Assembly: GCA_946480065.1 (NCBI GenBank)
Contig: CAMLJA010000002.1
Coordinates: forward strand, 1 to 38,343
DNA: 38,343 nucleotides
Source: an uncultured Thermomonas sp.
GTDB taxonomy: Bacteria; Pseudomonadota; Gammaproteobacteria; Xanthomonadales; Xanthomonadaceae
Direction of reading: 5' to 3'
Part shown: positions 1-10,782 of the stretch, piece by piece
How the letters are laid out: every line of letters begins with the position of its first letter
Position numbering within the stretch: position 1 is the first letter of the stretch
Notes under the pieces: generated by a model
Database searches by the model: none
The model's input: the letters and a program-made list of their open reading frames with translations, nothing else
What the model was told of the DNA's origin: nothing
Translations under genes and position numbers: made by a program

Positions 1-51
1 AAGCCGGCGCAGCGGCCGGCCACCTGAGGCGGCGGGCCGCGCCGGCGCGGC

Positions 52-2313
<2,262 letters not shown>

Positions 2314-2340
2314 CTACGCCCGCCGCGCAGGAAGAAAAAA

Positions 2341-2380
2341 ATCGAATGATTCGAAGCCATCGATAGCCCCGGGCTATCGA
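2341..2380 (-). promoter_or_regulatory. Probable tandem OxyR binding site upstream of katG
   Basis: Two palindromes lie 61 to 100 bp upstream of the katG ATG. The distal one (2360-2380) has 10-bp perfect arms around one base and contains ATAG-N7-CTAT (2363-2377), the exact OxyR dimer motif. The proximal one (2342-2354) is a perfect 6-bp inverted repeat centred on 2348. The two centres (2348 and 2370) are 22 bp apart, the spacing of the two dimers in the known OxyR tetramer motif ATAG-N7-CTAT-N7-ATAG-N7-CTAT. The proximal site is degenerate at its tetrads (ATCG, CGAA). A possible -10 element TAGATT (minus strand) lies between the site and the gene. Function is inferred from motif, spacing and target gene. 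Confidence 0.65.
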
Positions 2381-2400
2381 ATTCGCCGCGCCCGGCCGCG

Positions 2401-4980
2401 TCAGGCCAACGCCTTCAGCCGGTACAGCGCCTCCAGCGCCTGCCTGGGCGTCAACGCGTCCGGATCCAGTGCCGCCAGCGCGTCCAGCGCCGCGGACGAC
2501 GGCGAGAACAGCCCGAACTGCTGCGGCTGGTCCAGCGCGGGCGCGCCCATCGGCACCGTCGGGGCGTCGCGGTTCTGCGATTCCAGTTCGGCCAAGCGCG
2601 CGCGCGCCTGCTGCAGCGCCGGCTTCGGCAGGCCCGCCAGCGCCGCCACCTGCAGCCCGAAGCTGCGGTTGGCCGGCCCGGGGCGCACCGCGTGCATGAA
2701 CACCAGCGTGTCGCCCCCGCTTTTGTCGCGATGTTCCACCGCGTCCAGGTGCAGGTTCGCGATGCCGCTGCCGGGCTCGGCCAGCGCGGTCAGCTCGAAG
2801 TAGTGGGTGGCGAACAGGGTGTAGCTGCGGTTCGCCGATGCCAGCTGGCGCGCCACCGCATCGGCCAATGCGAGGCCGTCGTAGGTGGAGGTGCCGCGGC
2901 CGATCTCGTCCATCAGCACCAGCGACTGCTCGGTGGCGTGGTGGAGGATGTAGGCGGTCTCGCTCATCTCCACCATGAAGGTGGACTGCCCGCGGGCGAG
3001 GTCGTCGCCGGCGCCGATGCGGGTCAGGATGCGGTCGATCGGCCCGATCTCCGCCCTCGAGGCCGGCACGAAGCTGCCGATGCAGGCCAGCAGCACGATC
3101 AGCGCGTTCTGGCGCATGAAGGTGGACTTGCCGCCCATGTTGGGGCCGGTGATGACGTACATCCGCGTGGCGTCGTCGAAGACGAGGTCGTTCGGCTCGA
3201 ACGGCGCGTCGCGCAGCGCTTCCACCACCGGGTGGCGGCCGCGCTCGATGCGGATCCCGGGGTCGTCGCGCAGGACGGGCCGGTTCCAGTCCAGCGCTTG
3301 CGCGCGCTCGGCGAAGCCGGCCAGCACGTCCAGTTCGCTCAGTGCCAGCGCGCAGCGGCGCAGCGGCTCCAGCACCTCGTTCAGCCCGTCCAGCACGCCG
3401 TCGTAGAGCAGCTTCTCGCGCGCCAGCGAACGCTCGCGCGCCGACAGCACCTTGTCCTCGAAGCTTTTCAGTTCCTCGGTGATGTAGCGCTCCGCGCCGG
3501 TCAGGGTCTGGCGGCGGGTGTAGTGCACCGGCGCCCTGTCGCTCTGGCCCTTGCTGATCTCGATGAAATAGCCGTGGACGCGGTTGTAGCCGACCTTGAG
3601 GTTGGCGATGCCGGTGGCCTCGCGTTCGCGCGTTTCCAGATCGATCAGGAACTGGTCGGCGCTGGTGGACAGTTGGCGCAGCTCGTCGAGTTCGGCGTCG
3701 AAGCCTTCCGCGATCACGCCGCCGTCGCGCGCCAGCAGCGGCGGCTGGGCGACGATGGCGGCGCGCAGGTGGCGCGCGGTGGCCTCGTGCTCGCCCAGCT
3801 CGGCGTGCAGCGCCTGCAGCCGCGGGGAATCCAGCGGCGCCAGGATCGTGCGCACCGCCGGCAGCAGCGACAGGCCGTCGCGCAGGGTGGACAGGTCGCG
3901 CGGGCGCGCGCTGCGCAGGGCCACGCGCGAGAGGATCCGCTCCATGTCGCCGAGGCCGCGGAAGGCCTCGCGCAGCAGGTCGTCGGCGCGCGCGTCCAGC
4001 AGCGCCTGCACCGCGTGGTGGCGTTCGCCCAGCGTGCGGCGGTCGCGCAGTGGGCGGTGCAGCCAGCGCCGCAGCAGGCGGCCGCCCATCGGGGTGACGG
4101 TGCTGTCCAGCACGCCCAGCAGGGTGGCCTTCGCATCGCCATCCACGCGCGTGTCCAGCTCCAGGTGGCGGCGGGTGGCGGCGTTCATCGCGATCGCCTC
4201 GTCGCTGGTCTCGAGCGCGATCCCGCGCAGGTGCGGCAGCCGCTGCTTCTGGGTTTCCTCCACGTAGCCCAGCACCGCGGCGGCGGCGGCCACCGCCAGC
4301 GGGCGGTCGTCCAGGCCGAAGGCGGTGAGGTCGTGGACGCCGAAGAACTGCAGCAGCTGGCGGCGGCCGGAATCGGCGTCGAACAGCCATGGCGCGCGCC
4401 GGCGCAGCCCGCGCGATTCCAGTACGCAGGCGGGCCAGCCGTCCTCGTCGGGCACCAGCGTTTCCGCCGGCTGCAGGCGCGCCAGTTCGGCCTCCAACGC
4501 GTCCTCGCCGGCCACCTCGTTGGCGCGCAGGCGGCCGCTGGCGAGGTCCGCCCAGGCCAGCCCGTAGCCATGCTTTCCGCGCGCGACCGCCAGCAGCAGG
4601 GTGTCGCGGCGCTCGTCCAGCAGCGCCTCGTCGGTGACGGTGCCGGGGGTGACGATGCGCACCACCTTGCGTTCCACCAGGCCCTTGGACGCGGCCGGGT
4701 CGCCGATCTGCTCGCAGATGGCGACGGACTCGCCCAGCGCCACCAGCCGCGCCAGGTAGCCCTCGGCCGCGTGGTGCGGCACGCCCGCCATCGGGATCGG
4801 CTGCCCGGCGGAGCTGCCGCGCTGGGTCAGGGTGATGTCCAGCAGCCGCGCCGCCTTGCGGGCGTCGTCGTGGAACAGCTCGTAGAAATCGCCCATGCGG
4901 AAGAACAGCAGCACGTCCGGATGGTCCGCCTTGGCGGCGAAGTACTGCTTCATCAGCGGGGTGTGCTGGTCCTGGGACAT
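2401..4980 (-). CDS. mutS: DNA mismatch repair protein MutS
   Basis: Recognises base mismatches and small loops in newly replicated DNA and starts repair together with MutL. The 859-residue product matches the usual bacterial MutS length. The N-terminal mismatch-reading Phe-x-Glu is Phe32-Tyr-Glu34 in GDFYELF. The C-terminal ABC-type ATPase has a Walker A loop GPNMGGKS (residues 612-619, Lys618) and a Walker B segment [10 protein letters not shown] with Asp691-Glu692. The core and lever domains lie between. The ribosome site before the ATG is weak. It is divergent from the TonB receptor gene across 215 bp and lies upstream of katG on the same strand, but katG has its own regulatory region. 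Nothing is broken or missing. Confidence 0.98.
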   Translation of the reverse strand: MSQDQHTPLMKQYFAAKADHPDVLLFFRMGDFYELFHDDARKAARLLDITLTQRGSSAGQPIPMAGVPHHAAEGYLARLVALGESVAICEQIGDPAASKGLVERKVVRIVTPGTVTDEALLDERRDTLLLAVARGKHGYGLAWADLASGRLRANEVAGEDALEAELARLQPAETLVPDEDGWPACVLESRGLRRRAPWLFDADSGRRQLLQFFGVHDLTAFGLDDRPLAVAAAAAVLGYVEETQKQRLPHLRGIALETSDEAIAMNAATRRHLELDTRVDGDAKATLLGVLDSTVTPMGGRLLRRWLHRPLRDRRTLGERHHAVQALLDARADDLLREAFRGLGDMERILSRVALRSARPRDLSTLRDGLSLLPAVRTILAPLDSPRLQALHAELGEHEATARHLRAAIVAQPPLLARDGGVIAEGFDAELDELRQLSTSADQFLIDLETREREATGIANLKVGYNRVHGYFIEISKGQSDRAPVHYTRRQTLTGAERYITEELKSFEDKVLSARERSLAREKLLYDGVLDGLNEVLEPLRRCALALSELDVLAGFAERAQALDWNRPVLRDDPGIRIERGRHPVVEALRDAPFEPNDLVFDDATRMYVITGPNMGGKSTFMRQNALIVLLACIGSFVPASRAEIGPIDRILTRIGAGDDLARGQSTFMVEMSETAYILHHATEQSLVLMDEIGRGTSTYDGLALADAVARQLASANRSYTLFATHYFELTALAEPGSGIANLHLDAVEHRDKSGGDTLVFMHAVRPGPANRSFGLQVAALAGLPKPALQQARARLAELESQNRDAPTVPMGAPALDQPQQFGLFSPSSAALDALAALDPDALTPRQALEALYRLKALA

Positions 4981-5195
4981 CCGTGGCGGCGCGGCGGGTG
5001 GCCCGCTAGTGTGCCCGATCCGCGCCCGCCGGCGGACCCGCGCGGGCGGCCTCGGCGGCCGCGCGGGACTGTGCTAGCGTCCCGCCATGGCCGCCCGCGG
5101 CCTGCGCGCCAATCCCCCATGCGGCCGCGCTCCGTCCATGCCGCCGCGCCCGCCGCGGCGCCTTCGCCATCGCCGCTTCGCCACCGGGGGAATCC

Positions 5196-7700
5196 ATGTC
5201 CAGCAAGCAACCGCAACCCAGGCTGTTGTCCGTCGCCGTGCTCGCCGCATTGGCCGCCATGCCCGCGGCGCCGGCCCTGGCGCAGGAGGCGCCGCCGGCG
5301 CAGCGCGAGGCCAAGACCCTGGACACGCTGGTGGTGACCGCGCAGAAGCGCGAGGAGGCGCTGCAGGACGTGCCGGTGGTGGTCACCGCGCTGTCCCGGG
5401 AGGCGCTGGACGACGCCGGCGTGCGCGACGTCAAGGACCTGCAGGTGCTGGTGCCGGGCCTGACCGTGACCAGCACCCAGAGCGAGGCGCTGACCACCGC
5501 GCGCATCCGCGGCATCGGCACGGTGGGCGACAACGTGGGGCTGGAATCGTCGGTGGGCGTGGTGATCGACGGCGTCTACCGCCCGCGCAACGGGGTGGGG
5601 TTCGGCGACCTCGGCGAGCTGGAGCGGATCGAGGTGCTGAAGGGCCCGCAGGGCACGCTGTTCGGCAAGAACACCTCGGCCGGCGTGATCAACGTGGTGA
5701 CCCGGCGGCCGGGCTTCGAGCCGCAGGCCGAGGTCGAGCTGACCGCGGGCAACTACGGGTCGATGGGCGTCGCCGGCAGCCTGAACCTTCCGCTGGGCAA
5801 GGACGCGGCGTTCGCCATCTACGCCGCCCAGCGCGCGCGCGACGGCTTCCTGGACGTGCACACCGGCAACGGCCCGCGCACCGAGACCGACGACGGCAAC
5901 CGCGACTTCGGCACCGCCCGCGCGCAGCTGCGCTGGGATGCCGCCGACAGCCTGACCCTGAACCTGGCGGCCGACGTGACCAACCGCACCGAGGACTGCT
6001 GCGCCGGCGTCACCATCATCCGCGGCCCGACCGCGGCGATCATCGACGCGCTGGCGCCCGATTCCGGCGTGGCCCCGGTGGCCGACCCCTACGCCCGCGA
6101 GGCCTGGAGCAACCGCAGCACCGCCCAGCACATCCGCGACCGCGGCCTGTCGCTGCAGGCGGACTGGACCACGCCGTGGTTCGGCGGCGCCACCCTGACC
6201 TCGATCACAGCCAGCCGCCAGTGGAGCTCGGCCAACGGCCTGGACTTCGACTTCAGCACCGCCGACCTGCTGTACCGCGAGCCCAGCGAGGCGGACAACT
6301 ACAGCGCCTTCGACACCTTCAGCCAGGAGCTGCGGCTGGCGGGCGCCAGCGAGCGGGTGGACTGGCTGGTGGGGGCGTTCTATTCCGACGAGCGCCTGGA
6401 CCGCAACGAGGGCTACCGGGTGGGCGCGGCCTACGAGCCCTACCTGTCGATCGCGATCCTGGGCCGGATCAACCCGGCGCTCGCGGCCAGCCCGACCGCG
6501 CCGCTGTTCCTCTCGCAGGCCTCCGGGCGGCCGTTCGGCAGCGTCTTCCTGGGCCATGCGGCGGCCGATACCTACCGCCAGCAGGCGCGCAGCCTGGCGC
6601 TGTTCACCAACGACACCTGGCACGTCACCGACGCCCTGGACCTCACCGCCGGCCTGCGCTGGACCCGCGACGACAAGTCGCTGGATTCGCGCTACTCCAA
6701 CCCGAACGGCGGGCTGGGCTGCGGCGCGATGATGGCCAATCCCGCGCAGGTGGTGTCGGCGCTGGTAGCCCGCGGGCTGACCGTGGGGCAGGCCTCCGCG
6801 GCCGCGCCCACGGTGATCGGTTTCGCCTGCCTGCCGTGGGTCAACCCGCGCCACGACGGCCGCGCCACCGAACAGGACCTGGGCGACAGCGCGTGGTCGG
6901 GCACCGTGAAGGCGGCCTACCGGTGGAACCCGCACGTCATGACCTATGCGTCCGCCGCGCGCGGCTACAAGGGGGGCGGCTTCAACCTCGATCGCGTGCA
7001 ATCGAACACCGGCCTGTCCGGCGGCACCAGCGGCATCACCCCGGTCGACGACACCTCGTTCCCGGCCGAGACAGTGGACAGCTACGAGCTGGGCGCCAAG
7101 ACCAACTGGCTGGGCGGCAACCTGCTGCTCAACGCCACCCTGTTCCACCAGGCTTACAGCGACTTCCAGCTCAACAGCTTCCTGGGCACCAGCTTCGTGG
7201 TGCGCTCGATCCCCAGCGCGACCTCGCGCGGCCTGGATGCGGAGGCGCTGTTCCAGCGCGGCGGCCTGTTCCTGCAGGGCGGCGCCACCTACGCCGACAC
7301 CCGTTACGGCGACGACCCGCTGCCCGACGCCGACCTGGCCCTGCTGCCGGGCAGCACCGCCAGCTTCGCCCCGCGCTGGTCGCTGACCGCGGCGATGGCG
7401 TACGAATTCGGGCTGGGCGACCTGCTGGCGCGGCTGCACCTGGGCGCCAAGCACATGACCGACTACAACACCGGCTCGGACCTGGACCCGGAGAAGCGCC
7501 AGCCCGGCTTCACCACGGTGGACGCGCGGATCAGCCTGGGCGGCCCGCGCCGCGACTGGACGGTGGAGCTGTGGGCGCAGAACCTCACCGACGCCGAGTA
7601 CATGCAGGTGGCGTTCGACGCGCCGCTGCAGACCGGTTCCTGGAACGCCTTCCTCGGCCAGCCGCGCACTTGGGGCGTGACCCTGCGCTGGCGCTACTGA
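5196..7700 (+). CDS. TonB-dependent receptor, substrate unknown
   Basis: Outer-membrane active transporter of 834 residues. A Sec signal peptide runs to about Ala29 (PALA, cut before Gln30). A TonB box-like TLDTLVVTA follows at residues 41-49, then a plug domain with the family pattern RIRGIGTVG and the [20 protein letters not shown] segment, and a beta-barrel ending in Arg-Trp-Arg-Tyr, an aromatic C-terminus typical of Bam substrates. A Cys-Cys pair (268-269) and further cysteines near residues 500-550 probably lie in loops. The family imports siderophores, vitamins and sugars; the sequence and neighbours (mutS, pncC) do not indicate which. A GGGGGA ribosome site precedes the ATG. The 215-bp divergent gap has only a weak promoter candidate (TAGCGT at 5075-5080 with no good -35) and no clear Fur-like box. 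Confidence 0.9.
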   Translation: MSSKQPQPRLLSVAVLAALAAMPAAPALAQEAPPAQREAKTLDTLVVTAQKREEALQDVPVVVTALSREALDDAGVRDVKDLQVLVPGLTVTSTQSEALTTARIRGIGTVGDNVGLESSVGVVIDGVYRPRNGVGFGDLGELERIEVLKGPQGTLFGKNTSAGVINVVTRRPGFEPQAEVELTAGNYGSMGVAGSLNLPLGKDAAFAIYAAQRARDGFLDVHTGNGPRTETDDGNRDFGTARAQLRWDAADSLTLNLAADVTNRTEDCCAGVTIIRGPTAAIIDALAPDSGVAPVADPYAREAWSNRSTAQHIRDRGLSLQADWTTPWFGGATLTSITASRQWSSANGLDFDFSTADLLYREPSEADNYSAFDTFSQELRLAGASERVDWLVGAFYSDERLDRNEGYRVGAAYEPYLSIAILGRINPALAASPTAPLFLSQASGRPFGSVFLGHAAADTYRQQARSLALFTNDTWHVTDALDLTAGLRWTRDDKSLDSRYSNPNGGLGCGAMMANPAQVVSALVARGLTVGQASAAAPTVIGFACLPWVNPRHDGRATEQDLGDSAWSGTVKAAYRWNPHVMTYASAARGYKGGGFNLDRVQSNTGLSGGTSGITPVDDTSFPAETVDSYELGAKTNWLGGNLLLNATLFHQAYSDFQLNSFLGTSFVVRSIPSATSRGLDAEALFQRGGLFLQGGATYADTRYGDDPLPDADLALLPGSTASFAPRWSLTAAMAYEFGLGDLLARLHLGAKHMTDYNTGSDLDPEKRQPGFTTVDARISLGGPRRDWTVELWAQNLTDAEYMQVAFDAPLQTGSWNAFLGQPRTWGVTLRWRY

Positions 7701-7743
7701 GCGGGGTGGGGTACAAGGCGGCAACCCCGCCGCCGAGCCGCCG

Positions 7744-8241
7744 ATGATCGTCCCCACCGATGCCGAACTGGACGCGCTGGCCCAGGCCACGGGCCGGTGC
7801 CTGCTGGCCGCGCGGCAGATGCTGGTCACCGCCGAGAGCTGCACCGGCGGCTGGATCGCCAAGTGCATGACCGACGTGGCCGGGTCCTCGGGCTGGTTCG
7901 ACTGCGGCCTGGCCGCCTACAGCTACGAGGCCAAGCAGGCGCTGCTGGGGGTGCGGCCGCAGACCCTGGAGACCCACGGCGCGGTGAGCCGCGAGACCGT
8001 GGTGGAGATGGTGAGCGGGGCGCTGGTGCATTCCGGCGCCAGCATCGCGGTGGCCGTCACCGGAATCGCCGGGCCGGGTGGCGGCACCGAGGACAAGCCG
8101 GTCGGCACCGTCTGGGTGGCGTGGAAGCGACGCGGCGGCTACCCGCGCGCCGAGCTGTTCCACTTCGAGGGCGACCGCGACGCCGTGCGCCGGCAGACCG
8201 TGGCCGCGGCCCTGCGCGGCCTGGAGCACCAGCTGGCCTGA
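7744..8241 (+). CDS. pncC: Nicotinamide-nucleotide amidase PncC (CinA C-terminal domain protein)
   Basis: A protein of 165 residues made only of the CinA C-terminal domain, which in characterised members deamidates nicotinamide mononucleotide to nicotinate mononucleotide in NAD recycling. The hallmark AESCTGG is at residues 30-36 with the predicted catalytic Ser32; [10 protein letters not shown] and a DKPVGTVW segment follow. The N-terminal MoCF-like domain of full-length CinA is absent, as is normal for the short form. It lies 43 bp after the TonB receptor and 52 bp before lexA. Genes of this family often sit next to recA, hence the old 'competence damage' name, but nothing here shows a role in competence. 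No convincing ribosome site is seen before the ATG, so the start is the least certain part. Confidence 0.93.
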   Translation: MIVPTDAELDALAQATGRCLLAARQMLVTAESCTGGWIAKCMTDVAGSSGWFDCGLAAYSYEAKQALLGVRPQTLETHGAVSRETVVEMVSGALVHSGASIAVAVTGIAGPGGGTEDKPVGTVWVAWKRRGGYPRAELFHFEGDRDAVRRQTVAAALRGLEHQLA

Positions 8242-8256
8242 GCCGCCCGGCGCGTG

Positions 8257-8291
8257 TTGACGGGGTGGGTCGTTAGTAGTATTACTACTAA
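8257..8291 (+). promoter_or_regulatory. lexA promoter with LexA box
   Basis: A perfect 19-bp palindrome, TTAGTAGTATTACTACTAA (8273-8291), has 9-bp arms around one base and fits the LexA motif TTAG-N6-TACTA known from Xanthomonas and Xylella. It ends 2 nt before the lexA ATG. TTGACG (8257-8262) and TATTAC (8280-8285), 17 bp apart, form a good sigma-70 promoter whose -10 lies inside the box. LexA binding would therefore block its own promoter directly, a self-regulating SOS arrangement. The predicted transcription start is about 8292-8294. Confidence 0.88.
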
Positions 8292-8293
8292 CC

Positions 8294-8929
8294 ATGAGCC
8301 TGACCGATACCCAGCGCGCCATCCACGTGTTCATCGCCGAACGCATCGAGGCCGACGGCTTCGCCCCCTCGCAGGCGGAGATCGCCCGCGCCTTCGGCTT
8401 CAAGGGCGTGCGCGCCGCCCAGTACCACCTGGAGGCGCTGGAAGCCGCCGGGATCGTCGAGCGCAGCCCCGGCCGCGCGCGCAGCTTGCGCCTGCGGCAG
8501 GCGCCGGGCGGCCCGCAGCAGCTGCCGCTGCCCGCCGACGACGAGGTCCTGCACCTGCCGGTGCTGGGGCAGGTGGCGGCCGGCGCGCCGATCGGGGCGG
8601 ACATCGGCTCCGAGCAGGTGGTGCTGATGGACCGCGCGTTCTTCTCCCCGGCGCCCGACTACCTGCTGCGGGTCAAGGGCGATTCCATGCGCGACGAGGG
8701 CATCTTCGACGGCGACCTGATCGGCGTGCACCGCACGTCCGAGGCCCGCAACGGCCAGGTGGTGATCGCCCGGATCGACGACGAGATCACCGTCAAGCTG
8801 CTCAAGGTGGGGCAGGGACGCATCCGGCTGCTGCCGCGCAACCCCGATTACGCGCCGATCGAGGTCCAGCCCGGCCAGGACTTCGCCATCGAGGGCCTCT
8901 ACTGCGGCCTGGTGCGCCCCAATGCCTGA
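8294..8929 (+). CDS. lexA: SOS repressor LexA
   Basis: Represses SOS genes until RecA filaments trigger its self-cleavage. The 211 residues hold an N-terminal winged helix-turn-helix (about 1-68, with [16 protein letters not shown] as the recognition region), a linker and an S24 peptidase domain. The cleavage bond is Ala96-Gly97 in GQVAAGAP. The catalytic pair is Ser131 (KGDSM) and Lys168 (EITVKLL). All three elements needed for autocleavage are intact. The gene is preceded by its own LexA box and shows no Shine-Dalgarno sequence in the 24 nt before the ATG. It is followed after 158 bp by recA on the same strand. Confidence 0.98.
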   Translation: MSLTDTQRAIHVFIAERIEADGFAPSQAEIARAFGFKGVRAAQYHLEALEAAGIVERSPGRARSLRLRQAPGGPQQLPLPADDEVLHLPVLGQVAAGAPIGADIGSEQVVLMDRAFFSPAPDYLLRVKGDSMRDEGIFDGDLIGVHRTSEARNGQVVIARIDDEITVKLLKVGQGRIRLLPRNPDYAPIEVQPGQDFAIEGLYCGLVRPNA

Positions 8930-9087
8930 CGCGCGGGAGTCCCAGCCGCGGACGCGGCATTCCCCGATCCCCGCGGGCGCCGCCGCGCGCCATCTTCACC
9001 CCGCGGACGGCGCCGTCGCAGCTTTTGCGAAGTGCCCCGCCTAACCTGCTCCCAGACCCGGATACGAACCTTTTGAGGACCAAGACG

Positions 9088-10116
9088 ATGGACGAGAACA
9101 AGAAGCGTGCGCTGGCGGCGGCCCTGGGCCAGATCGAGCGGCAGTTCGGCAAGGGCTCGGTGATGCGCATGGGCGACCGCCCGGTGGAGGTGGTGGAGAC
9201 CATCGGCACCGGCTCGCTGATGCTGGACATCGCGCTGGGCATCGGCGGGCTGCCCAAGGGCCGCGTGGTCGAGGTCTACGGCCCGGAGTCCTCCGGCAAG
9301 ACCACCCTGACCCTGCAGGCCATCGCCGAATGCCAGAAGGCCGGCGGCACCTGCGCGTTCATCGACGCCGAGCACGCGCTGGACCCGGTCTATGCGCAGA
9401 AGCTTGGCGTGAACCTGGACGAGCTCTACCTGTCGCAGCCGGACACCGGCGAGCAGGCGCTGGAGATCGCGGACATGCTGGTGCGCTCCAACGCGGTGGA
9501 CATGGTGGTGGTCGACTCGGTCGCCGCGCTGACCCCGAAGGCGGAGATCGAGGGCGAGATGGGCGACCAGCTGCCCGGCCTGCAGGCCCGCCTGATGAGC
9601 CAGGCGCTGCGCAAGCTGACCGGCAACATCAAGCGCAGCAACTGCCTGGTGGTCTTCATCAACCAGCTGCGCATGAAGATCGGCGTGATGATGCCGGGCC
9701 AGAGCCCCGAGGTGACCACCGGCGGCAATGCGCTGAAGTTCTACGCCTCGGTGCGCCTGGACATCCGCCGCATCGGCAGCATCAAGAAGGGCGACGAGAT
9801 CATCGGCAACCAGACCCGCATCAAGGTGGTCAAGAACAAGCTGGCGCCCCCGTTCAAGCAGGTCATCACCGAGATCCTCTACGGCGAGGGCATCAGCCGC
9901 GAGGGCGAGCTGATCGAGATGGGCGTCAACGCCAAGCTGGTCGACAAGGCCGGCGCCTGGTACAGCTACGACGGCGAGCGCATCGGCCAGGGCAAGGAGA
10001 ACGCCCGCCAGTACCTCAAGGAGAACCCGGCCGCGGCCAAGAAGCTGGAGGCTGCCCTGCGCGAGCAGTTCGTTCCCGAGGAAGTGGCGGCCGGCGAGGC
10101 CGAAGACGACGCATGA
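9088..10116 (+). CDS. recA: Recombinase RecA
   Basis: Forms ATP-dependent filaments on single-stranded DNA, performs strand exchange in recombination and activates LexA cleavage. The product has 342 residues with Walker A GPESSGKT at 65-72, the [11 protein letters not shown]alker B strand, the [10 protein letters not shown] loop L1/L2 region and an acidic C-terminal tail (EAEDDA). The start is fixed by the conserved [10 protein letters not shown]-terminus and a TGAGGA ribosome site 9 nt upstream. No second LexA box is visible in the 158-bp gap after lexA, so SOS induction probably comes by read-through from the lexA promoter. Its stop overlaps the recX start by 4 nt (ATGA), which implies translational coupling. 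Confidence 0.99.
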   Translation: MDENKKRALAAALGQIERQFGKGSVMRMGDRPVEVVETIGTGSLMLDIALGIGGLPKGRVVEVYGPESSGKTTLTLQAIAECQKAGGTCAFIDAEHALDPVYAQKLGVNLDELYLSQPDTGEQALEIADMLVRSNAVDMVVVDSVAALTPKAEIEGEMGDQLPGLQARLMSQALRKLTGNIKRSNCLVVFINQLRMKIGVMMPGQSPEVTTGGNALKFYASVRLDIRRIGSIKKGDEIIGNQTRIKVVKNKLAPPFKQVITEILYGEGISREGELIEMGVNAKLVDKAGAWYSYDGERIGQGKENARQYLKENPAAAKKLEAALREQFVPEEVAAGEAEDDA

Positions 10117-10625
10117 CCGGGACGGGCGGCGGCGATGGATCGGCGTCCTCGTCAGCGCCGGGGCGTCGCCGCCGCCCGGAACCCACCCCGCTCCAGCGGG
10201 CGCTGGGGCTGCTCACCCGGCGCGAGCATTCCCGCCGCGAGCTGGCGCGCAAGCTGGCCGCCCGCGGGGTGGAGGCGGCCGACGCCGCGCAGGCGATCGC
10301 GCGGCTGGCCGACGCCGGCTGGCAGGACGACGCCCGCTTCGCCGAATCGCTGCTACGCAGCCGCGCGCTCTCCGGCTACGGGCCGCGTTACATCCGCGCC
10401 GAACTGGGCACCCATGGGCTGGGCGCGGAGGTCGTGGAGGCTGCGCTGGGCGGGTTCGACGGCGACTGGGCCGGACTGGCGCACGACCTGGTGAAGCGCC
10501 GGCAGCCGGCCGCGCTCGGGGGCGACCGCCTGGCCCGGCGCAAGGCCGCGGACCTGCTGCTGCGGCGGGGGTTCTCGATGGACCAGGTGCAGGCGGCCCT
10601 GCGCGGGGCGGCCGCGGACGAGTGA
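10113..10625 (+). CDS. recX: RecA regulator RecX
   Basis: Small regulator that binds RecA filaments and limits their growth. The 170-residue protein starts at an ATG overlapping the recA stop codon. After a Gly/Ser/Arg-rich, poorly conserved N-terminus (1-25) come the three-helix RecX repeats: [15 protein letters not shown] (about 30-44), [20 protein letters not shown] (about 65-84), a GPRYIRAEL segment, and a C-terminal repeat with [18 protein letters not shown]. The family is recognised from these motifs and from its position directly after recA. An alternative start further upstream in the same frame would lie inside recA and lacks support. Confidence 0.93.
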   Translation: MTGTGGGDGSASSSAPGRRRRPEPTPLQRALGLLTRREHSRRELARKLAARGVEAADAAQAIARLADAGWQDDARFAESLLRSRALSGYGPRYIRAELGTHGLGAEVVEAALGGFDGDWAGLAHDLVKRRQPAALGGDRLARRKAADLLLRRGFSMDQVQAALRGAAADE

Positions 10626-10782
10626 CGTCCGGCGGATGGCGGAGCGGTGCGGCCTCGCGGGGACGGGCCGGGGCCGGCAGGCTGTAAACTGGTGCGCTCG
10701 GGTTGCCAACGCGGTCCCGCGCCCGCATCGTGAAGCGGATCGCGGCGCCGCGCAGCGCCCGCCACTTTCCGAAGCCGCTTCC

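Noticed and set aside
2342..2380. Katg-upstream palindromes as a mutS terminator
   Set aside because: The loops would be only 1 nt. The larger palindrome is not followed by a T-run; six T follow the smaller one, but its stem is only 6 bp. The exact OxyR motif and 22-bp spacing explain them better.
2692..5337. Long plus-strand frame opposite mutS running into the receptor gene
   Set aside because: Shadow of mutS; it crosses the divergent promoter region and has no domain.
4953..7868. Open frame of 971 codons on the minus strand opposite the first TonB receptor
   Set aside because: Antisense to a clear receptor gene, low-complexity translation, no motifs and no ribosome site of note.
10636..10782. 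Upstream extension of alaS
   Set aside because: The added residues match nothing in AlaS; the family N-terminus begins at the ATG at 10783.
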